From Actinomycetes bacterium (GTDB taxonomy: Bacteria; Actinomycetota; Acidimicrobiia; Acidimicrobiales; Ilumatobacteraceae): a DNA stretch of 47,179 nucleotides. Location: the NCBI GenBank assembly GCA_014190235.1, contig BJGC01000006.1:45707-92885 (forward strand), given 5' to 3'. Made by a program: the position numbers and the translations under genes. The notes below the pieces were generated by a model. That model was given only the letters and a program-made list of their open reading frames with translations. It searched no databases and was not told where the DNA came from. Shown piece by piece: positions 8,352-16,039 of this stretch (the first letter of the stretch is position 1; each line of letters begins with the position of its first letter).

Positions 8352-9800
8352 TCAACGATGCAATTGTGGGTTTCGTTGGATTGCCTTTAGGCGGATCGTA
8401 TATAGCGAGTCTCCTGATATCACTCCTCCACGCGACAACAAGCGACCGTACTGCCAGTTTGACAAGCCAAGCTCTGGGCGTAATAGAGCGAACTGACCAT
8501 CGACCCAGCGTGTGAAGCCATCTCCCACAAAGGGCGCATCGACTGTTTTCCAGACCTGTTCAATCTCGTCGTTATCCGTGCTGACCACTGAGACCGCGAA
8601 GTGGGGACTGTACGTATTGCATAGCGCAACCGCATCATCTATCGATTCGCTCACAACAATTGCAAACTCCGGAATATCTTCCCATTCGTACTCAAGGACG
8701 AGATCGGACTCCGATATCAGGTCAACCTCGTCACAATATTGTGACGCTATTCCCAGAGCTTCTTGTGTGGCATGGATACGAACAGCACCCTCTCGTTTTG
8801 ATGATGCTGCTCTGGCGGCCTCAATAATAATCGCAATCTGTTGTGTCGCTTGAGATGTCAACACACAAATAGTGTTGAGGGTGTTGCACACTTTTCGGTC
8901 AAGCGAATGTTGTACGACGTTTCTCAGGCGTTCTGGTTCTGCAGATTCCCCTACAATCATCCAGGCACCACCTGTTCCGTGAAGACTGACCGCCGTTCCG
9001 ACCTGTTGTGCGATTGCCCCAAGTTGCGAAACGGCCTCACCAGAACCACGCGCCACTGCTAACGAGAGTCGCTCATCATTAAACAATGCCCAACCTGCCG
9101 AATGCTCAGGTGAATCGACGAGCACCACACAACCCAAAGGCAAGCCCGACGCTACGAGTGCTGGCTGAATCACGTGAGCCATCAAAGCACGTGCGGTCCG
9201 CAATGCATCGCTTCCAATTCTAAAAACAACAGTGTTGCCCGAGCGCAATACACCCGTTGCGTCGGCGAACACATTTGGTCGCCCTTCAAAAACGAATCCA
9301 ACAACTCCCAGCGGAGCACGCCATTGCTCAACTGTCCACCCATCATGTTCTACGTTCGATAGCAGTTGCTCTTGGTCAAGAGCCAAGTGTTGCCACAAAC
9401 GAAAAGCGCCCACCATGTCGCGTCGCATCGCGTCGCTAAGGATAAGTCGTGTGGTTGAACGCCCTCGTGCAATGGCATCTTGCACATCGTCGTCATTAGC
9501 CGCACGAATCACACCGAACACGCTGTCATCGGCCAACAGTTCGGCTGCGATATTATAAAAGTCAGTGATTGCAGAATCTCCAACAACGCCGAGTTGCGAA
9601 AATGCATCAACACAGTGCGTCACTGCATCAGCGGCAAGTTTTTCAACCGTCGCCGGAATACGCAGCAAAAGGCTGTTGCGAGCGAGACCAATCACGGTGT
9701 CACCCGCCTCAAGCGATTCGGCGAAATCTTGATCAACGGTGATCAAAACCCCGCCCACGAGTACTCGATCCCCCGTCCGAAGAACATGTTGGCCTGGCAT
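8352..9800 (-). CDS. ProA-like glutamate-5-semialdehyde dehydrogenase with N-terminal extension
   Basis: The aldehyde-dehydrogenase-type protein is 482 residues from ATG 9798-9800. It matches gamma-glutamyl phosphate reductase in GVVGFVFEGRPNV (about 165-177), LRSGNTVVFRIGSDA, the catalytic cysteine in DRKVCNTLNT (C305) and a C-terminal FTRWVDGQFALLRPELGLS stretch. ProA normally has about 415-430 residues; the extra length is an N-terminal block of about 50 residues that looks like a small beta domain. The frame stays open upstream to 10061, but that would cover the divergent gene. No proB lies nearby and the motifs diverge from classical ProA, so the substrate may differ. Confidence 0.75.
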   Translation of the reverse strand: MPGQHVLRTGDRVLVGGVLITVDQDFAESLEAGDTVIGLARNSLLLRIPATVEKLAADAVTHCVDAFSQLGVVGDSAITDFYNIAAELLADDSVFGVIRAANDDDVQDAIARGRSTTRLILSDAMRRDMVGAFRLWQHLALDQEQLLSNVEHDGWTVEQWRAPLGVVGFVFEGRPNVFADATGVLRSGNTVVFRIGSDALRTARALMAHVIQPALVASGLPLGCVVLVDSPEHSAGWALFNDERLSLAVARGSGEAVSQLGAIAQQVGTAVSLHGTGGAWMIVGESAEPERLRNVVQHSLDRKVCNTLNTICVLTSQATQQIAIIIEAARAASSKREGAVRIHATQEALGIASQYCDEVDLISESDLVLEYEWEDIPEFAIVVSESIDDAVALCNTYSPHFAVSVVSTDNDEIEQVWKTVDAPFVGDGFTRWVDGQFALLRPELGLSNWQYGRLLSRGGVISGDSLYTIRLKAIQRNPQLHR

Positions 9801-9805
9801 TGACC

Positions 9806-9811
9806 TATTCT
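9806..9811 (+). promoter_or_regulatory. -10 hexamer TATTCT, leaderless promoter of the MBL-fold hydrolase
   Basis: TATTCT is followed by seven bases and the GTG start at 9819. On the other strand, the weaker CAGAAT sits 6 bases before the divergent ProA-like ATG, so both promoters occupy the same 18-base gap. Confidence 0.6.
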
Positions 9812-9818
9812 GCTCTGT

Positions 9819-10550
9819 GTGACCAATCAAACCGACATCGACCCTTTTTACTTCCGTCAGCTTCTGAGCGGCCGAGATTTTGCGATCGGCGATTCTCTGG
9901 CGAGCCAGATGGTGAACTACGCATACCTCATCGGTGACAGCATTACCCGTGAGTGCGTTCTGGTTGACCCGGCGTATGCCGTTGACGATCTTGTACGCAT
10001 CGCCCAAGAGGACGGTATGACAATTACAGGTGTACTGGCATCGCACTATCACCCTGACCATGTGGGGGGGTCAATGATGGGCCACACCATCGAAGGCGTC
10101 AGTGCGCTGCTCGAGAATCACCATGTCCCGATACATGTCAACACCAACGAGGCGCCATGGGTATTGCGAACAACTGGCGTATCAGAGTCGGACCTATGTC
10201 AGCATTCAGCTGGTGACACCATCATGGTCGGCAATATTGAGGTGACAATGGTTCACACGCCAGGTCACACACCTGGTAGTCAATGTTTCTTAGCGCATGG
10301 TTGTCTTGTGTCTGGAGACACTCTTTTTCTTGAAGGGTGCGGACGCACCGACCTGCCCGGTAGTGATCCGTCGCTGATGTACGAAAGCCTCAACATGCTG
10401 GCCCAGCTCCCAGACAGCACGATTGTTTTTCCGGGACACGCATACTCCACACCCCCCGACATGCTCCTAAGTGATGTCAAAGCCACTAACTACGTTTTTA
10501 AACCAAAGACTCGTGAGGACTGGATGGCGTGGTTCGGAGGAGCCGGCTGA
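9819..10550 (+). CDS. Metallo-beta-lactamase-fold hydrolase (glyoxalase II / persulfide dioxygenase-like)
   Basis: The 243-residue protein has the metal-binding HYHPDH motif (HxHxDH), followed by HTPGHTPGS (third metal histidine), SGDTLF (bridging Asp) and FPGHAYS (last histidine). This is a complete dinuclear or mononuclear metal site. The overall pattern resembles hydroxyacylglutathione hydrolases and ETHE1-type persulfide dioxygenases; the two cannot be separated with confidence by eye. The start is GTG 9819. It ends 15 bases before the convergent TauE/SafE gene, whose product can export sulfur compounds, a weak hint towards sulfur chemistry. Confidence 0.84.
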   Translation: MTNQTDIDPFYFRQLLSGRDFAIGDSLASQMVNYAYLIGDSITRECVLVDPAYAVDDLVRIAQEDGMTITGVLASHYHPDHVGGSMMGHTIEGVSALLENHHVPIHVNTNEAPWVLRTTGVSESDLCQHSAGDTIMVGNIEVTMVHTPGHTPGSQCFLAHGCLVSGDTLFLEGCGRTDLPGSDPSLMYESLNMLAQLPDSTIVFPGHAYSTPPDMLLSDVKATNYVFKPKTREDWMAWFGGAG

Positions 10551-10565
10551 AATCTCTGCCTTTGG

Positions 10566-11294
10566 TCAGAACACGGCGCCGGCGATTGCGCTTATCCCGC
10601 TCATTGCTAATAACACGAGTACCAGTACCCGAAACCCGTCGGCATTTACACGTGGTCGCAAGACGAGTCCAACTTTGAGCGCTAACACAAGTGTCGGGAG
10701 GGCAATAACGCTGGCGCGTAGAGCATCGCCCGTCACTTTTCCGGCGAGACAAAACAAAACGAATGAACCGATCCCAACAAAGGCAAACACACGATTGATC
10801 GTCGCACGAAAACGATCCGGTTCAATCTTGCGTGCATGCAAGAGAAACGCCAACGGTGGTCCATTAGTTGATAGCGATGTCGCCAACACTCCCGAGACAA
10901 TTCCAATAATCCATTCATGGCGTGCGGATTCATGCTTCAATGTAAAACCTTTTCCCAACAAAATCGTCACGGCCAATATGACGACTCCTAATACAGCACG
11001 CAATACATCTTGACTCAGATCTACAAATGCCACGAGCCCAAACGGCATCCCGCATGCAGATGCAAGGATGAGTCGTTTAGCCATCACCGTGTCGGTGTCT
11101 GCACGATCACGAACTGCTTGATACGACGTCGAAACTATGCCAAGCACCGTTGACACAACGATGGCAATATGAGGTTCTATAAACAACGTCATCAGAGGCA
11201 CGGATAAGAGCGCAAAGCCAAACCCTGAAATGGACTGAACTCCAGCCGCAAGAGCGACCACGACGGCAATACCAAATAGCTCAAACCCACTCAT
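10566..11294 (-). CDS. TauE/SafE family (sulfite exporter-like) membrane permease
   Basis: From ATG 11292-11294 the protein has 242 residues with about eight hydrophobic helices and the family hallmark GVQSISGFGFALLSVPL near the N-terminus, with its second copy LATSLSTNGPPLAFLL. Characterised TauE/SafE proteins move sulfite, sulfoacetate or organic anions across the cytoplasmic membrane. The frame is open upstream to 11432, but the added 46 residues are hydrophilic and would cover the divergent operon's start. No ribosome binding site is convincing. It diverges from the heterocycle operon, so it may serve that operon, which is inference. Confidence 0.8.
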   Translation of the reverse strand: MSGFELFGIAVVVALAAGVQSISGFGFALLSVPLMTLFIEPHIAIVVSTVLGIVSTSYQAVRDRADTDTVMAKRLILASACGMPFGLVAFVDLSQDVLRAVLGVVILAVTILLGKGFTLKHESARHEWIIGIVSGVLATSLSTNGPPLAFLLHARKIEPDRFRATINRVFAFVGIGSFVLFCLAGKVTGDALRASVIALPTLVLALKVGLVLRPRVNADGFRVLVLVLLAMSGISAIAGAVF

Positions 11295-11414
11295 CGCGAC
11301 GCCGCTGTCTTCCCCACAGTGCGAGGCTAGATGGATGGATTGTTCCTTCTCGGGATAAACAGAGATAAAACTGCCCAAATGCCTGATATGTCTGCCTTTG
11401 ACTTGAACATTTCG

Positions 11415-11420
11415 TACACT
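11415..11420 (+). promoter_or_regulatory. -10 hexamer TACACT, leaderless promoter of the six-gene catabolic operon
   Basis: TACACT is followed by TACAGG and GTG at 11427, which fixes the start of the first gene. No acceptable -35 at 16-18 bases was found, so an activator may be needed; that is inference. Confidence 0.55.
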
Positions 11421-11426
11421 TACAGG

Positions 11427-12716
11427 GTGCAACCCGTTCCCTCGCCTGTCGCTTTGTCGGTCAATAAGACACTCACCATCAATGCCGATCGACTGATGAA
11501 CCGTCTTGCAGATTTGGCCGATGTCTCTCCGATCGATGGGGGCGGCAATTGCAGACTCGCTCTCACAGCACAGGACAAGTTGGGTCGAGATCTCGTGATG
11601 AACTGGATGGTAGAACTCGGGCTAAGCATCACGGTTGACACGATTGGCAATGTCACTGGTACATGGGACACAGGGTCAGGAGCACCTGTGATGACAGGCT
11701 CGCACATTGACACTGTTCGCACAGGTGGTCGATTTGATGGCAACTACGGCGTACTCGCAGGGCTTGAAGTAATTGAGACATGCCAAACAGCAGATCTCGC
11801 GTTACCACGCCCACTTGCCGTTACTTTTTTCACCAATGAAGAAGGCGCTCGCTTCGCACCTGACATGCTCGGATCTTTGGTATACGCGGGCGCAATGCAA
11901 GTAGAAGAGGCTCTCGACATTGTGGCAATTGATGGCGCACGACTTGGTGATGAACTTCGAACAATCGGGTACGACGGTTCGACGCCATGTCCTGGCGTGG
12001 TACCGCACGCGTTTGTTGAGCTACATATTGAGCAAGGACCAATTCTCGAGGCTGAAGGATTTGTGATTGGTGCTGTCACAGGAGTGCAAGGCATTAGTTG
12101 GCAAGAAGTCGTGATCGAAGGACAAAGTAACCACGCCGGAACAACTCCAATGTCGCTGCGTCATGATGCTGCGTACATTGCGGCCCGGCTCACAGTTTTT
12201 CTTCGAGAACTAGCCCTGCGATATGGACAACATCAAGTCTGCACAGTCGGCAAAATTGATCTATTTCCGAACCTCGTCAATGTTGTGGCCGCGCGTGCCA
12301 CGCTCACGCTCGATGTTCGCAACACAGACAACAAGGTGCTGCAAAAAGCCGAGCAAGAAATCGCCGACTTTATAAAGGTCCTTGCATTGCAAGAGGAAGT
12401 GACTATCAGCACCCGTCAGCTCGTTCGCTTTGATCCAGTCATATTTGACCACAGAATTATCTCACTTGTTGAGTCAATTGCTCTCGACTCAAAACTGTCG
12501 GTAAAGACAATGCCTTCGGGTGCAGGGCATGACGCGCAAATGTTGGCCCGCGTTTGCCCATCCGGCATGATCTTTGTGCCAAGCGTTAAGGGCATCAGCC
12601 ACAACGCTGCAGAGTTCACGCATACTGCCGATCTTGTGGCGGGGGCAAATGTCTTGCTCCAATCGATGATCGCTCTCGCACATCACGACTTCTATTCGCA
12701 AGTGACTGCATCATGA
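11427..12716 (+). CDS. M20 amidohydrolase: allantoate amidohydrolase / N-carbamoyl-L-amino acid hydrolase family
   Basis: This 429-residue zinc hydrolase of the hydantoinase/carbamoylase subfamily shows GSHIDTV (H93), GRFDGNYG (D104), FTNEEGARF (E138/E139), ELHIEQG (H200) and GAGHDAQML near the C-terminus, which supply both metals and the general base. Family members split N-carbamoyl or ureido groups from amino acids, allantoate or beta-ureidopropionate, releasing ammonia and CO2. The start is placed at GTG 11427 because of the leaderless promoter; an upstream in-frame ATG at 11331 would add 32 atypical residues. It overlaps the next gene by ATGA. It is the first gene of a six-gene operon. 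Confidence 0.88.
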   Translation: MQPVPSPVALSVNKTLTINADRLMNRLADLADVSPIDGGGNCRLALTAQDKLGRDLVMNWMVELGLSITVDTIGNVTGTWDTGSGAPVMTGSHIDTVRTGGRFDGNYGVLAGLEVIETCQTADLALPRPLAVTFFTNEEGARFAPDMLGSLVYAGAMQVEEALDIVAIDGARLGDELRTIGYDGSTPCPGVVPHAFVELHIEQGPILEAEGFVIGAVTGVQGISWQEVVIEGQSNHAGTTPMSLRHDAAYIAARLTVFLRELALRYGQHQVCTVGKIDLFPNLVNVVAARATLTLDVRNTDNKVLQKAEQEIADFIKVLALQEEVTISTRQLVRFDPVIFDHRIISLVESIALDSKLSVKTMPSGAGHDAQMLARVCPSGMIFVPSVKGISHNAAEFTHTADLVAGANVLLQSMIALAHHDFYSQVTAS

Positions 12717-13636
12717 GTCGGGTCATCGTTGTAGGAGCTGCCCAACTAGGCCCCATTCAGCGAGCGCATACGCGTCAAGATGTTTTAAAACGCCTTATGA
12801 CTCTCATGGCAGAGGCGGCCTCTCGTTCGTGTGACGTTGTCGTGTTTCCTGAACTCGCTCTCACAACTTTTTTCCCACGTTGGTTCGAACCAGACATCAC
12901 TACAGCCAACCATTTTTATGAAACTCAAATGCCGTCTTCAGTGACGCAACCACTATTTGATGAGGCACGCAGATTGAATATCGCGTTTTGTCTCGGATAC
13001 GCAGAACTCACATCCGATGGACATCGATACAACACCCAGGTCCTCGTGGGCAAAGACGCCAAGATCATTGCTCACTACAGAAAAATCCATGTTCCTGGAC
13101 ACGAACACCATGAACCAGATCGCCCGTTTCAACATGCGGAGCGCTACTACTTCGAACCATCACAAGATGGATTCGGAGTATGGAACGCTCTAGGCGGACG
13201 AATTGGCATGATGATCTGCAACGATCGTCGTTGGCCCGAGACATACCGAGTGATGGGACTCAAAGGTGTAGAGATGATCCTGTGCGGCTACAACACGCCT
13301 CTGCATTATGCCCCGGACCCCACACAAGATCGGCTGCAGAGCTTTCATAACTCTCTTGTCATGCAGTCGGGCGCATATCAAAACGGAACATGGGTCGTTG
13401 GTGTTGCAAAAGGTGGTTGTGAAGAGGGCGTCGACAGCCTTGGTGACAGCGCGATCATCGCACCATCTGGTGAGATCATGGCGCAAGCACAGACCACTGA
13501 TGACGAGTTATTGACATATGCATGTGATTTAGATTGGTGCAACAATTACAAGAACACACTCTTTGACTTTGATCGCTATCGACGCCCTGATATGTACTCA
13601 ACCATCACTGCTCAACGCGGCGTCGTACTGGACTAG
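12713..13636 (+). CDS. N-carbamoyl-D-amino acid hydrolase-like nitrilase
   Basis: This 307-residue member of the carbon-nitrogen hydrolase superfamily has a full Glu-Lys-Cys triad: FPELALTTFFPRW (E47), YRKIHVPGH (K124) and MMICNDRRWPE (C169). The motifs and spacing follow the Agrobacterium D-carbamoylase closely, including the FPRW segment, the RPFQH segment and a GYNTP block. These enzymes hydrolyse N-carbamoyl-D-amino acids to the amino acid, CO2 and ammonia. The ATGA overlap with the M20 gene shows coupling, so the operon encodes two unrelated enzymes with potentially the same bond chemistry. Confidence 0.88.
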   Translation: MSRVIVVGAAQLGPIQRAHTRQDVLKRLMTLMAEAASRSCDVVVFPELALTTFFPRWFEPDITTANHFYETQMPSSVTQPLFDEARRLNIAFCLGYAELTSDGHRYNTQVLVGKDAKIIAHYRKIHVPGHEHHEPDRPFQHAERYYFEPSQDGFGVWNALGGRIGMMICNDRRWPETYRVMGLKGVEMILCGYNTPLHYAPDPTQDRLQSFHNSLVMQSGAYQNGTWVVGVAKGGCEEGVDSLGDSAIIAPSGEIMAQAQTTDDELLTYACDLDWCNNYKNTLFDFDRYRRPDMYSTITAQRGVVLD

Positions 13637-13641
13637 TTGAT

Positions 13642-14703
13642 ATGACCACTCAAACACACGGCCTCGTGTGCGCCCATCATCATCTGTATTCTTCACTTGC
13701 TCGCGGAATGCCCGCTAGCGGCCCTGCTGCAGACTTTCTAGCAATCTTGAAAACAATTTGGTGGAGACTTGATGTCGCCCTCGACCTTGACATCATCTAC
13801 TGGTCAGCGGCGCTTGGTGCGGCTGAGGCTGTCATGTCCGGCACAACCGCCATCATCGATCACCATGAGTCGCCAACAGCCATTGAAGGCAGCCTTGATG
13901 CAATCGCTGCTGGATGCGCCCTCGTTGGCGTACGGACCAATCTTTGTTACGGCGTCACCGACAGATGGAGCAATAGTCAATCAATGATGTCTGCCGGAAC
14001 AACGCCGCAATCAATGACAGATGGTGCTCGCCGCGGCTTGCAAGAGTGCGACCGTTATTTATCCACTGGCGCTAGAGGAATGGTGGGTGTGCATGCTGCA
14101 TTCACCTGTAGCGATGAGACGCTCGAAGCTGCTGCAGATCTTGCATTGCGACACCACACAGGAGTACATATTCATGTCGCAGAAGGCGACTCCGATGCCA
14201 ACGCCTCGATGCGTCTCCAATCACTTGCTTCAGAGTCATGGTTGTTGGCACATTGCGTCTATTTAGACCAAGACATGCCAGGCACAATTGTGCACAACGC
14301 TAGGTCCAACATGAACAATGCAGTCGGCTATGCGTATCCAGCCAAGAAAAACAACCGCATCGTACTCGGCACAGATGGCATCGGTGCTGACATGCAAGAA
14401 GAGGCTCGTCTGGCATATGCACGATTACGAGAGTCCGATATCAGCCAAACTCCAGACACAGTGTGGCAATGGCTGCAAAATGCAGAACAGATATTTCCCG
14501 AAGTATGTCGCGACACGGTGACATGGAACTATGGCAGTATTGATTCTGCGTGGCACTCTGCATTTACGACAACAAGTGCTGTTACAGATGTCGCTATCGG
14601 AGGCGTGCCTGTTGTCGTCGATTCGCAACTTGTGACCTGTGATCTAAACGAGATCCACGCTAAGGCTGCAGAAGCGACTCACCGTCTGTTTGGTCGGCTC
14701 TAA
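13642..14703 (+). CDS. SsnA-like amidohydrolase lacking the N-terminal beta domain
   Basis: The 353-residue amidohydrolase keeps its metal site: HHH at 12-14 (HxH), VHIHVAEG (His and Glu), LLAHCVY (His) and LGTDGIG (Asp). The best likeness is to SsnA / 8-oxoguanine-deaminase-type cyclic amidine hydrolases, which usually have about 440 residues. This one begins right at the GLVCAHHH strand, so the usual N-terminal beta-sandwich half (about 60 residues) is missing and the C-terminal half looks shortened. The upstream gene leaves no room for it. Its ring-opening or deaminating substrate is unknown; the neighbours suggest a nitrogen heterocycle. Confidence 0.78.
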   Translation: MTTQTHGLVCAHHHLYSSLARGMPASGPAADFLAILKTIWWRLDVALDLDIIYWSAALGAAEAVMSGTTAIIDHHESPTAIEGSLDAIAAGCALVGVRTNLCYGVTDRWSNSQSMMSAGTTPQSMTDGARRGLQECDRYLSTGARGMVGVHAAFTCSDETLEAAADLALRHHTGVHIHVAEGDSDANASMRLQSLASESWLLAHCVYLDQDMPGTIVHNARSNMNNAVGYAYPAKKNNRIVLGTDGIGADMQEEARLAYARLRESDISQTPDTVWQWLQNAEQIFPEVCRDTVTWNYGSIDSAWHSAFTTTSAVTDVAIGGVPVVVDSQLVTCDLNEIHAKAAEATHRLFGRL

Positions 14704-14711
14704 AGGAACCT

Positions 14712-15563
14712 ATGTCTATTCATATACCTACTTCTCTTGACGATGCAGTGGCCTTACTGCACGAACTCCCCCGCGTCCAATTACTTGCTGGCGGAACAGA
14801 TTTTATGGTCGAAGTTAATTTTAATAGACACGACGTTCACGATGTCGTTGCGCTGAGGCGTGTCACTGAACTTCAACAATGGCAGCACGATGAAACAAGC
14901 AACACCGTCACAATTGGTGCTGGTGTGCCATACGCAGAAATGGAAAACGGTGAACTGGCGAGACTGTTCCCTGCTCTCGCGGAGGCGGCGCGCACAGTTG
15001 GTTCTCCTCAGATTCGCGCCGCCGGCACACTTGGGGGCAATCTGGGCACTTGCTCGCCAGCGGGCGACGGGCTACCGGTGTTGTTTGCACTCGACGCCGT
15101 CGTTAATCTCGCTTCACATCGTGGCAAGAGATCGTTACCTATAGGTGAGTTTATGTTGGGCCCAAAACGCAGCGCCCTTGCCGTAGACGAACTAGTTGTC
15201 TCAGTATCAATGAAAACGACCACTGGTTGGCAAGGGTATGCAAAAGTCGGCACACGAAATGCAATGGTTATCTCGGTCGCATCTGCGTCTTTAGTGCTGG
15301 ACTCTGAGAGCGGTACTGCTCGAATAGCGCTCGGTTCAGTGGGCCCAACAATCATTCGCTGCACTCAAGCCGAACAATGGTTGCAGACTCAGTACGACAT
15401 TTCTGCTCGAAAAGAACTCGATGAAGCCATTGCTACAGAATTTGGTCTTCGTGTAAGCCAAGAATCTCGACCAATCGACGATCATCGCTCGACGGCTCAG
15501 TATCGCCGTCATGCAGTTGGCGTTTTGGCGAAAAGACTTCTACAAAGAGGATGCGTACAATGA
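14712..15563 (+). CDS. Molybdenum hydroxylase FAD-binding subunit (XdhB/CoxM family)
   Basis: This 283-residue FAD subunit passes electrons from the iron-sulfur subunit to NAD or another acceptor. It has the flavin-binding LLAGGTDFM (about 24-32), an AAGTLGGNLGTCSPAGDGLPVL block near 100-120 and a C-terminal CO_deh_flav_C-type domain ending in QYRRHAVGVLAKRLL. AAAGGAACCT precedes ATG 14712 and is a good ribosome binding site. It lies 8 bases after the amidohydrolase gene and shares an ATGA overlap with the iron-sulfur subunit gene. Confidence 0.93.
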   Translation: MSIHIPTSLDDAVALLHELPRVQLLAGGTDFMVEVNFNRHDVHDVVALRRVTELQQWQHDETSNTVTIGAGVPYAEMENGELARLFPALAEAARTVGSPQIRAAGTLGGNLGTCSPAGDGLPVLFALDAVVNLASHRGKRSLPIGEFMLGPKRSALAVDELVVSVSMKTTTGWQGYAKVGTRNAMVISVASASLVLDSESGTARIALGSVGPTIIRCTQAEQWLQTQYDISARKELDEAIATEFGLRVSQESRPIDDHRSTAQYRRHAVGVLAKRLLQRGCVQ

Positions 15564-16039
15564 GTGAAACTCAAATTTATTCACTGCGAGTAAACGGCAA
15601 ACTTCGTGATGTTACTGATGCGTGGCTCGGCGAAAGTTTGCTCTATGTGCTCAGAGAGCGCCTCGGACTCCCAGGCTCCAAGGGAGCGTGCGAGCAAGGT
15701 GAGTGTGGTAGTTGTACGGTCGTGATGGATGGTGTGGCGGTCTGTAGTTGTTTGGTGCTAGCTGCTAGTGCTGTTGGTGCCGACATCACAACGATTGAGG
15801 GTTTCACTGACGGAGCCCTCACGGACGTTCAACAGGCCTTCATTGATGAAGGTGCCGTGCAATGTGGTTTTTGCACACCCGGGCTCATTGTTGCGGTGCA
15901 TCACTTACTCGACAACACGCCAAGACCGTCAGAGATGAAAATCAAAGAAGCACTCTCGGGAAACATTTGTCGTTGTACAGGCTATGGTCGAATATTTGCC
16001 GCAGTCACACGCGTTATCGAACAAAGAGCACAGCAGTGA
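15560..16039 (+). CDS. Molybdenum hydroxylase 2Fe-2S subunit (XdhC/CoxS family)
   Basis: The 159-residue protein carries two [2Fe-2S] clusters. The ferredoxin-type cluster uses CEQGECGSC plus the later VCSC cysteine; the helical-domain cluster uses CGFC and CRCTGYG. Start ATG 15560 is chosen because AGAGG lies 10 bases upstream and because the ATGA overlaps the FAD-subunit stop; an ATG at 15551 would leave no gap after AGAGG. The length is typical for the small subunit. Confidence 0.95.
   Translation: MSETQIYSLRVNGKLRDVTDAWLGESLLYVLRERLGLPGSKGACEQGECGSCTVVMDGVAVCSCLVLAASAVGADITTIEGFTDGALTDVQQAFIDEGAVQCGFCTPGLIVAVHHLLDNTPRPSEMKIKEALSGNICRCTGYGRIFAAVTRVIEQRAQQ

Noticed and set aside
9801-10061. 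87-residue upstream extension of the ProA-like protein
   Set aside because: It is antisense to the first part of the metallo-hydrolase gene and contains no family similarity.
15862-16035. Longer N-terminus of the molybdenum hydroxylase large subunit
   Set aside because: The extra residues lie entirely within the iron-sulfur subunit gene in another frame; the GTGA overlap at 16036 gives the expected N-terminus.
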